From assembly GCA_028622995.1 (NCBI GenBank), contig JAJQJQ010000014.1, positions 1,798,001 to 1,862,000 of the forward strand: a stretch of 64,000 bases of DNA. Direction: 5' to 3'. The stretch's first letter is position 1, and every line of letters starts with the position of its first letter. Position numbers and translations under genes: made by a program. A model generated the notes under the pieces. It saw only the letters and a program-made list of their open reading frames with translations, did no database searches and had not been told where the DNA came from. The stretch is from Panagrolaimus kolymaensis (Eukaryota; Nematoda; Chromadorea; Rhabditida; Panagrolaimidae). Of the stretch, positions 57,301 through 64,000 are shown in pieces.

Positions 57301-57349
57301 GACTGCTGATGAATTGCTTACTTATTCTTTTTTGAAAGATGTCGTTTAG
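54344..57349 (+). CDS. FLYWCH-like / SRPK-like protein kinase gene, 11 exons, 717 aa
   Basis: Exons by GT-AG sites and frame: 54344-54476, 54523-54649, 54748-54854, 54963-55043, 55094-55312, 55589-55757, 55831-56034, 56084-56225, 56288-56794, 56840-56947 and 56993-57349. Residues 45-121 hold Cys76, Cys83, Cys89 and His115 with YKYYYVC and VCQR, resembling a FLYWCH zinc finger but ending HND rather than HxH. Residues 123-346 are charged linker. The kinase domain (about 350-717) has the glycine loop GQGGFSLVW (359-366), ATP-binding Lys380, Glu392, catalytic HSDIKPSN (Asp480, Asn485), DFG 558-560, GTYGYCPPE (572-580) and DIWSLG (592-597), so it should be active. An insert of about 65 residues between the catalytic loop and DFG, and the HSD form of HRD, match SRPK-type CMGC kinases, which phosphorylate SR splicing proteins; substrates here are unknown. 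No AATAAA precedes the duplicated exon downstream. Confidence 0.85.
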
Positions 57350-57422
57350 TTATGTTTGGACATATGGTTTTAGTTAGTTTACTTTAAATTGAACCTTATT
57401 TCTAAATCCATTTTTGTTTTAG

Positions 57423-57947
57423 GGAAATTTCGCTGATTTTGAAACGACTGCTTGTACATATGGTTATCAACCTCCTGAAACTTTACTTGGAGCTGATAAA
57501 ACTTATTCACTCGATATTTGGTCTTTTAGTGTTACTGTGTGTTTCTTGTCTTTTATTGAAAACTTTAACGCTAGAGGTTTTCAGCTTCTCGAACTATTTT
57601 CCACTAAATTTATATCATACAAGAAAGCTGGTCCAGAAGGTGAAATGGATGGAATAAGAAAGAATTTTGGAAATGGAATGTGCAGAAAATTTCCTCTTGA
57701 ATGGTTTTCCAACTTCAAAGATCCTTATAAACTTCTACCGAAATGTTCAAAAGCTAATATGAGTATACCAAATGTGGAAAATCGAATCAAAAATGTTATA
57801 AAGAAATGGATTCAATCTCGTAAAATGTCAAACAAAGAAAGCAATGATCTAGTGCAATTTCTTTACAATATGCTTCATCTAAATCCATTACAAAGAAAAA
57901 CTGCTGCTGAATTACTGAAACATCCATGGTTGAATATTACTTACTGA
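57423..57947 (+). pseudogene. Duplicated last exon of an SRPK-like kinase (C-lobe fragment, 174 codons)
   Basis: An open frame starts directly after the acceptor TTTTGTTTTAG and ends TGA. It encodes the activation-loop end and C-lobe: TTACTYGYQPPE, then YSLDIWSFS, ending LLKHPWLNITY. The intact minus-strand gene has an exon of exactly the same length (63,281-63,805). Two residues that are nearly invariant in kinases are changed: Gly to Cys in the P+1 loop (TTAGTYG to TTACTYG), and Gly to Ser in DxWSxG (WSFG to WSFS). The upstream exons were not copied. The acceptor is phase 0, as is the exon-9 donor of the preceding kinase gene at 56,795, so it could also act as an alternative last exon of that gene. 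I treat it as a probable pseudogene fragment with that possibility open. Confidence 0.75.
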
Positions 57948-58078
57948 TGATCGAAGAAGTGGTGAATGGGAAATACTTGTAAACGTTATGATTGTAAGCT
58001 TTGATATGGTAATGCTGTAAACTTGTTATTTAACATTTTTTTCTTGCTTATGTGTTTTGTTTCATGTAATGTTCTTTG

Positions 58079-58084
58079 AATAAA
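58079..58084 (+). terminator. Polyadenylation signal AATAAA
   Basis: First AATAAA that I see downstream of the kinase gene stop codon. A second lies at 58,110-58,115. The same pair is present in reverse in the minus arm. Transcripts of the 54,344-57,349 gene may therefore run through the duplicated exon. Confidence 0.5.
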
Positions 58085-58937
58085 GTTTGTATCTTGCATT
58101 TTGTGTGTTAATAAAGGATGTTATTAAAAGCTTTTGGTTCACAATTAACGTTTTTCTCTTATGTTTATGGCATTTTTATATGGTGGTTTTACGACGCCCA
58201 CAGCAGATGTGAAGAATGAAAGAAGATATGATAGGTTGTTGTATGTTTACCACATGCTTTACATGGCCCATTTTGCATTTTTATCTTTCATCTCCATACA
58301 TACATACATACTTATTTATGGTATCCGTGATAAGCATTTTGTGAAAAGAAGGGTTTTACTTTGTTACTTATTGCTTGATCTTTGAAGAGGTATGTTGACG
58401 GGTTTGTTTCGGTGGTATACGACAGCAACAACTTCGTATGAATATATTATAGTTTTATGTATGTTTATCCCACATGCTTTTTAACGCATACTTTCATGGA
58501 TATTAGGTAACAGCAACAAAATGGAATGAACGAGTATATGTACCTAGGTTGTTGTCTAGCGAAGGCGCCTTTATCTTGCTTTTTATTTGTTATTTGCTTT
58601 AATTCACTTATGTCATCATTATTTATTGGTATGAAAGGTAACCATTAATGAAAAGTAACAATTTTTTTAGCTATAAAGACTGTTGTGTTGCATGGCTATA
58701 TAGTTAACAGCAACAGCAAATATATATATGGTGGTGATTGCATGCAAAATTATAACAAGGTTTACCATATTTTTTTTTTGGTTGTTTGATTTACTCCTTT
58801 TTTGAAAGCAATTTTTCATGGGCTTATTTTTACAATAGCCATCAAGGAGTTAGTATATCTATGTATGAGTGAATGCAATGTTGCCACAAGCTTTATTAAC
58901 CAACCTATTAGTATTTTATTTATAGTTTATTCATTCC

Positions 58938-60443
58938 CTTTTTTATGTTTTATAGGATTAAACACAAATGAAGAATAGCATTGCCGCAAAATAAACAGGC
59001 TCCAAATCTTGTTTTTTTTTCTTTTTGCCTTATTCGATCACTATTTTTTTGGTGCTTTCTAATGTTTGGTTTATTTATTTTTATGGTTCTTTTTTGATCT
59101 ATGGTTGTCGTCGATGTTGTTGTTATTTTATTTTTTTGTGCGCTTACATCTCCTCCTTCTTCTGCTACTGCAACTGCAATATCCTCTTCTCTCTCTCTCT
59201 TTTCTTTATTTTAGCGGATGTGAATGTGAGTAAAGGTTAGATGACGACTGCTTGCTTGCTTGCTTGTTTGTTCGTTAGGACTTCCCATAAACTTGCTTGA
59301 GTTTGGCTGTTTGTGTGTGTGTTTCTTGAATGTTTTTGTTAGTAAAAGTGCATTTTTTGCAATGGGAATTGAAAATGCTGCTGCTGCTACATTTTTTGGA
59401 CGTTGATAAAATTTTTTTTTGTTTATAAATTTTATGGCAGTGTTTTCTTTAGACTGGAAATGGTTTTTTAACGCGGATATCGTCCTTTTGCATCGAAAAC
59501 ACTTTCCAATAGTTTTTATGTATTTTCTTATTTTTTTTATTAGTTGTAACAAAAACTTTTCTTTCAACTGACTGACTGACTTTATTCGATTTACATAAAA
59601 TAAAAAAACTAACTTTTTGATTATAAAAATTAAAAGTTTCTTCTTCATTTTTTTTATTTATTTCCTTTTTCCACCCAAGCTATAGCACTTTCTTTAATGG
59701 TTTTTTGGTTCCTAAATACCATTTAGCTTACAAATTTTGTTTATTTTTTTCCTTTGCAAGTAAATTCAAGTTTTAAAAACCAAATATTGATTCCTTTTTT
59801 TTTTGAATTTTTGATGTATTCTCCTGACTTCCCGGGTTTTTTTTTATTTCCTTTAAACTTAAAATTACAATCGCCCTCCGTTTTTTTTCATTCTTTTTTT
59901 TCGTGTGCCTCTGAACCTTCTTGTTTTCTTGCCCCTCTTCTTCGCAGCCACCATGTCTCTGCTGTATTTTTTGAATTAAGTTTTATTTTTGCTCGCGATC
60001 AAAAAAAAAAATGAACATAAATTGTTTCTTTTTTCCTGCAAAAATAAATGTCCTTTCTTCTTTTTTTCTTCCTTTTTTGAATGTCATCTGACTTTCGTGA
60101 ATTGAGGCTCTTTTGTGTTATTTTTATTTTTTTTCTTTCTAAAAAAGGCAATTAATCAATTTTTGGCAGGACAAAAATTAATTTTTTCTTCTTCAATCCA
60201 TATTTTTTTGACAGTCTTTTTTTCAAACTTATTAAAGTTTTTATTTTGCAATTGATTATCATTTTTTGGATGATTAATTTTGTGTGACGAGCAGTCTGGG
60301 TTTTTTTTTATCACTTCTAAGGTTAAACAGTCAATTTCCCTTTTCTTAACTTTTTGACGCGATCGTAAACAAAAAATTTTGATCTAAATTTTTTCTTGAT
60401 TTTTAGCTTTATTAATCTATTTCATGAAATATTTTTATATCCA
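58938..60443. other. T-rich intergenic spacer with microsatellites
   Basis: About 1.5 kb with strong T bias on the plus strand. Short tandem repeats include (CT)n at about 59,183-59,200, (CTTG)n at about 59,250-59,266, (GT)n at about 59,312-59,322 and a GCT run near 59,379. Open frames in it, including a 145-codon minus-strand frame at 59,211-59,648, are Lys/Phe-rich by-products of the T tracts and show no domain. I see no gene here. Confidence 0.6.
60396..60406 (+). promoter_or_regulatory. 3'-splice-site-like sequence upstream of the coiled-coil gene
   Basis: CTTGATTTTTAG ends 37 bp before the ATG at 60,444, with no evident donor close upstream. It is similar in form and distance to the one before the kinase gene at 54,300. 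It may be a trans-splice acceptor or the end of a leader intron. Confidence 0.35.
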
Positions 60444-61468
60444 ATGAAGCGACCTTCGCCTCCAGCAGCCGCACCTGGAAATCTTGTAAGTTTTGCCTCC
60501 CATAAATTCATTCCATTTTTATTTTGTTTTGAAATCGTATTTTTTTTAGTTGCAAAAACTTTTACGATGTGATTCAGAAAGCTCAGATACAAGTGGCCCA
60601 GCTTCCGAACTTTTAACAGTAAATGAAAAAGCTGAAATTTTATGTTCAACATGTTTTAAAGAAACCACACAAAAAATGGAAAGGAATAAATATGCTAAAT
60701 GTATGGTTACTTATATAAGTGTAAGTTTTACTATCAAACCCCAATAGAAATGACAGTAATCAAAATATCACAATTTTTCGCAACTTTTGATTACTATCAA
60801 AATTCTCGATTCACTAAAACTTAACTACATTTTTGTTGTTGCAGGAATTCAAAAAATGTCATAATTATGGATATTCTGTGGCGGATAGTTATAAAACAGA
60901 GAAAAAGAAAAATGATGAGCTTCGTCAAGAAAATTCACAATTATTATTAAAAATTGCGGAATTAGAAAAAAATTCCAGCAACACCATTCAGCAACTTCAG
61001 CTACCAGAACCTGAAAATCACGATGCATGTCAAGCAAAAATAAAAGATTTAGAAGAAAAGCTCGAAGAAGCCAATGCAGAAATTCGTGAATTAGAAAAGG
61101 TTACTGAAGACTTTGAAAATGTTTCAAACGCGATAGATAATGAAACTAAAAAAAATTTTGAACGGGAAAAAGAAGTTCGAGAACTCAATGAAAAATTGGA
61201 TTTGGCAAATCAAAAATCACTGAACTTTGAAAAAAGGATTGAAGATTTGGAAAAGGAAAAAAAAGTGGCCCAAGATGAATTAACTTATGAATTATTTCAT
61301 ATTCAAGCGGCATCAAATTCCTGGAAAAAGAAGCTCGAAGATGCGAATAATGAATTAATAAAATTAAAAAAGGATAGGAATCAACTAAATGGAAATAATC
61401 AAAATGAAAATCATCGGCCACCACAACATCAGCAGCAGCAGCAAAATTATAAAATTTCAAAGCTTTAA
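60444..61468 (+). CDS. Cys-rich / coiled-coil protein gene, 3 exons, 278 aa
   Basis: Exons are 60444-60485, 60550-60720 and 60845-61468, all phase 0, with acceptors TTTTTTTAG and GTTGCAG. The protein starts MKRPSPPAAAPGNL. Residues 46-77 hold LCSTC (Cys46, Cys49), Cys65 and CysHis at 76-77, a possible small zinc-binding module that spans the second intron; I do not recognise its family. From about residue 88 to 250 the sequence is a long heptad-like coiled coil rich in Glu, Lys and Leu (LRQENSQLLLKIAELEKN, IKDLEEKLEEANAEIRELEK). The tail is Asn/Gln-rich (HQQQQQNYKISKL). It would be expected to dimerise or scaffold. It lies between the arms of the inverted duplication and has no copy in them. 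Function unknown. Confidence 0.75.
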
Positions 61469-62058
61469 TTTCAAAAACTTTTATAAAAAAATTAATTTTT
61501 TTTAAAGCTTTATTTTGTATATCCAAAAATGTCTCGATTCAAGTTTTGTAAATCACTTATTTTCACGAACATTTAATTGAATTCATTAATCTTAGTTTTC
61601 TAAAACAAAAAAATTAACTCATTTTTTATTTTTGTTTTTGAGAAGCTGGACTTCATTTTATTTTCCTTTTTTGTTACCCAAAGAACATACATAGATATAA
61701 TTAGTTTTAAATAGCAGCATCTTTTTTTGATAATGGTGTTATTTCTTTTTTGCATTCTTTGATCTCATAATGAGTATTTTTTTTGTGTGCATAATTATAA
61801 TTTTAAAAAAACTTCTTAGTATACTTTAAGCTTGGTAAAATAAAAATTTCTAATGTTTTATTTTGGTGCTAATTTTTTTTCTTTGATTTCAATAAAATTA
61901 TTTTAGTATTATTATTTATTTTTATTAAAAATCAAAAAAATCAAAAAAATCAAAAAGATTACATTTTGACTAAACATATTTGTGAGAGATAAAAAATATT
62001 ACTAATGCTTGTTTTTGGAATGCAGTTCTCCGTCCATTTGAGATAAATCTGGTAAATA
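61469..62058. other. AT-rich 3' flank of the coiled-coil gene
   Basis: About 590 bp without a gene. AATAAA at 61,891-61,896 is a possible polyadenylation signal for the gene ending at 61,468, though 420 bp away. An (ATCAAAAAA)n run lies at about 61,926-61,957, just before the minus arm of the inverted duplication begins. Confidence 0.5.
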
Positions 62059-62226
62059 ATGGTTATGATTAAATCATAAATAAAAAATACTACTAGGTTA
62101 ATAAAGCTTGTGGCAACTTTGCATTTACTCATACATAGATAAACTAACTCCTTGATGGCAATTATTAAAAAAAGCCCATGAAATATCGCTTTCAAAAAAA
62201 GTCTAAATCAAACTACTAAAAAAAGT

Positions 62227-62234
62227 ATGGTAAA
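62227..62234. repeat. 8-bp target-site duplication of the MITE, left copy (ATGGTAAA)
   Basis: ATGGTAAA precedes the element and recurs after it at 62,460-62,467. The uninterrupted site is seen once in the plus arm as TTTACCAT (58,761-58,768). Confidence 0.92.
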
Positions 62235-62459
62235 CAGGGATGCTCGATCTTGGCTTTTGGAAAATCCGAACATCGAACTTCGAACATTTTTTGGGGAAAA
62301 AAGGCCGAACATCACGAACATCCGAACATCGCACCATGTTCGGAGACGTAAAAATTTGCTTTTTAAAATCCGAACATCCGAACTCCGAACAATGTTCGGA
62401 CAAAATTGCCTAAAATTCCGAACTTCGAACTCCGAACCACGAACGATCGAGCATCGCTG
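62235..62459. mobile_element. hAT-type MITE, 225 bp
   Basis: The ends are CAGGGATGCTCGATC and, on the other strand, CAGCGATGCTCGATC: 15-bp terminal inverted repeats with one mismatch. The element is flanked by 8-bp duplications. CAG-type ends plus 8-bp duplications are characteristic of hAT transposons. No transposase is encoded. The interior is built from many copies of CGAAC, mostly as CCGAAC followed by ATC, TTC or TCC: about 13 in direct orientation, with two GTTCGGA in reverse. Repeated short motifs near the ends are typical transposase-binding sites in hAT elements, but here they fill most of the element. It is more GC-rich than its surroundings. Confidence 0.92.
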
Positions 62460-62467
62460 ATGGTAAA
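62460..62467. repeat. 8-bp target-site duplication of the MITE, right copy (ATGGTAAA)
   Basis: Exact second copy of 62,227-62,234. Confidence 0.92.
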
Positions 62468-63143
62468 CCTTGTTATAATTTTGCATGCAATCACCACCAT
62501 ATATTAATTTGCTGTTGCTGTTAACTATATAGCCATGCAACACAACAGTCTTTATAGCTAAAAAAATTGTTACTTTTCATTAATGGTTACCTTTCATACC
62601 AATAAATAATGATGACATAAGTGAATTAAAGCAAATAACAAATAAAAAGCAAGATAAAGGCGCCTTCGCTAGACAACAACCTAGGTACATATACTCGTTC
62701 ATTCCATTTTGTTGCTGTTACCTAATATCCATGAAAGTATGCGTTAAAAAGCATGTGGGATAAACATACATAAAACTATAATATATTCATACGAAGTTGT
62801 TGCTGTCGTATACCACCGAAACAAACCCGTCAACATACCTCTTCAAAGATCAAGCAATAAGTAACAAAGTAAAACCCTTCTTTTCACAAAATGCTTATCA
62901 CGGATACCATAAATAAGTATGTATGTATGTATGGAGATGAAAGATAAAAATGCAAAATGGGCCATGTAAAGCATGTGGTAAACATACAACAACCTATCAT
63001 ATCTTCTTTCATTCTTCACATCTGCTGTGGGCGTCGTAAAACCACCATATAAAAATGCCATAAACATAAGAGAAAAACGTTAATTGTGAACCAAAAGCTT
63101 TTAATAACATCCTTTATTAACACACAAAATGCAAGATACAAAC

Positions 63144-63149
63144 TTTATT
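63144..63149 (-). terminator. Polyadenylation signal AATAAA (minus strand)
   Basis: TTTATT on the plus strand, about 130 bp past the stop codon of the minus-strand kinase gene. A second is at 63,113-63,118. They are counterparts of 58,079-58,084 and 58,110-58,115 in the other arm. Confidence 0.5.
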
Positions 63150-63280
63150 CAAAGAACATTACATGAAACAAAACACATAAGCAAGAAAAAAATGTTAAAT
63201 AACAAGTTTACAGCATTACCATATCAAAGCTTACAATCATAACGTTTACAAGTATTTCCCATTCACCACTTCTTCGATCA

Positions 63281-64000
63281 TCAGTAAGTAATATTCAACC
63301 ATGGATGTTTCAGTAATTCAGCAGCAGTTTTTCTTTGTAATGGATTTAGATGAAGCATATTGTAAAGAAATTCCACTAGATCATTGCTTTCTTTGTTTGA
63401 CATTTTACGAGATTGAATCCATTTCTTTATAACATTTTTGATTCGATTTTCCACATTTGGTATACTCATATTAGCTTTTGAACATTTCGGTAGAAGTTTA
63501 TAAGGATCTTTGAAGTTGGAAAACCATTCAAGAGGAAATTTTCTGCACATTCCATTTCCAAAATTCTTTCTTATTCCATCCATTTCACCTTCTGGACCAG
63601 CTTTCTTGTATGATATAAATTTAGTGGAAAATAGTTCGAGAAGCTGAAAACCTATAGCGTTAACGTTTTCAACAAAAGATAAGAAACATACAGTAACTCC
63701 AAAAGACCAAATATCTCGTGAATAAGTTATATCAGCACCAAGTAAGTTTTCAGGAGGTTTATAACCATATGTGCCAGCAGTAGTTTGAAAATCAGCTTGA
63801 TTTTCCTAAAAACAAAAATGGCTTTAGTAATAAGGTTAAATGTAAAGTAAGCAACTAACAACAATATTTCCATAATCAATCAATTTGAAAGTTAACTTTT
63901 CTTCTTTTTGAGAGATTTGTAGAGCATCCATGTATTCCTTCATCGCTTTCCTTCTTTGAACTTCATCAAATCCGGTATCTTTAACACATCTCATTCGAAA
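63281..64000 (-). CDS. SRPK-like protein kinase, 3' end of gene (runs off right edge)
   Basis: Last exon 63281-63805 (stop TGA at 63,281-63,283), intron 63806-63859 (GT-AG, 54 bp), and the penultimate exon from 63,860 to the window edge. All of it is in frame. Read on the minus strand it gives a Lys/Glu-rich stretch, then FKLIDYGNIV (DYG in place of DFG), then TTAGTYGYKPPE, YSRDIWSFG and a C-lobe ending LLKHPWLNITY. The conserved glycines are intact, so this is the functional-looking parent of the fragment at 57,423-57,947. The stretch before LIDYGN looks like the end of a kinase insert, as in the gene at 54,344-57,349, to which it is a diverged paralogue. The catalytic loop and the N-lobe lie outside the window. 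Confidence 0.85.

Larger units (their letters stand above)
57375..58937 (+). repeat. Inverted duplication, plus arm (about 1.56 kb)
   Basis: The reverse complement of 62,060-63,859, allowing for the MITE in that arm. It starts at the intron donor GTTAGT of the copied kinase gene and carries the intron, the last exon and about 1 kb of 3' flank. Identity is about 86% over the first 160 exon bases (22 differences counted), almost complete from about 57,577 to 58,720 (one coding substitution at 57,855, plus two bases near 58,722), and lower again to the end near 58,937. It contains a (CATA)n run at about 58,294-58,311. Confidence 0.9.
62060..63859 (-). repeat. Inverted duplication, minus arm (about 1.57 kb plus MITE)
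   Basis: The reverse complement of 57,375-58,937. It carries the last intron, the last exon and the 3' flank of the intact kinase gene, interrupted by the MITE at 62,235-62,459 with its 8-bp duplication. Without the insertion the arms have practically equal length. The spacer between the arms is about 3.1 kb. Confidence 0.9.

Noticed and set aside
58161..58385. 74-codon frame, identical in both arms (also 62,843-63,067 on the minus strand)
   Set aside because: It lies beyond the polyadenylation signals in the 3' flank of the kinase copies. Its identity is explained by the homogenised tract rather than by selection, and no motif is recognisable.
59211..59648. 145-codon minus-strand frame in the spacer
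   Set aside because: Lys/Phe-rich translation of T tracts and microsatellites; no domain and no splice or promoter context.
61185..61526. 113-codon minus-strand frame opposite the coiled-coil exon
   Set aside because: It is the antisense shadow of the Glu/Lys-rich coiled-coil coding sequence.
62203..62543. Open frames across the MITE on both strands
   Set aside because: They arise from the repeated CGAAC motifs. They cross the element ends into flanking DNA and do not resemble a transposase.

Overview
The window is nuclear DNA from an AT-rich animal genome. Introns are short (about 40-270 bp) and mostly end in TTTTAG, coding genes are separated by T-rich spacers, and the left four-fifths is one satellite array. 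A small nuclear copy of mitochondrial cox1 is the best clue to the host. It reads through two adjacent TGA codons as Trp-Trp, and its block [20 protein letters not shown] followed by GxFSGVSLWW resembles nematode COX1 more than arthropod or vertebrate COX1. A nematode or nematode-like ecdysozoan is therefore my best guess, held with moderate to low confidence.

Layout. (1) 1-50,880: a tandem array of a 141-bp satellite, all copies in one orientation, about 361 units, running off the left edge. Shared rare variants show nested higher-order duplications of 3, 8, 9, 10, 13, 23 and 35-38 monomers. Net length drift over the whole array is only +2 bp. (2) 50,881-51,090: decayed edge monomers. (3) 51,091-51,714: AT-rich unique DNA. 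(4) 51,715-53,824: a 2.1-kb LTR retroelement with identical 185-bp LTRs, a 5-bp target duplication (ACTTC) and a single gag-like ORF, so non-autonomous. (5) about 53,870-54,095: the cox1 fragment. (6) 54,344-57,349 (+): an 11-exon gene for a 717-residue protein with a FLYWCH-like Cys/His region and a full SRPK-like protein kinase domain. (7) 57,375-58,937 and 62,060-63,859: arms of an inverted duplication. The minus arm carries the 3' end of a second SRPK-like kinase gene that continues past the right edge. The plus arm carries only its last exon and 3' flank, immediately downstream of the first kinase gene. (8) 58,938-60,443: T-rich, microsatellite-rich spacer. (9) 60,444-61,468 (+): a 3-exon gene for a 278-residue Cys-rich/coiled-coil protein, between the arms. 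(10) 62,235-62,459: a 225-bp hAT-type MITE inside the minus arm, with its empty site preserved in the plus arm.

Taken together, the right 13 kb looks like satellite-flanking chromatin that has collected insertions and local duplications: an LTR element, a mitochondrial fragment, a partial gene duplication and a MITE. The two most informative signals are (a) the plus-arm kinase exon, which sits in the correct splice phase to serve as an alternative last exon of the upstream kinase, although two conserved kinase glycines are mutated in it; and (b) a central tract of about 1.15 kb in which the arms are almost identical while both flanks are clearly diverged, as expected from gene conversion between inverted copies. 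All exon structures were built by hand from GT-AG sites and reading frame; none has transcript support here.
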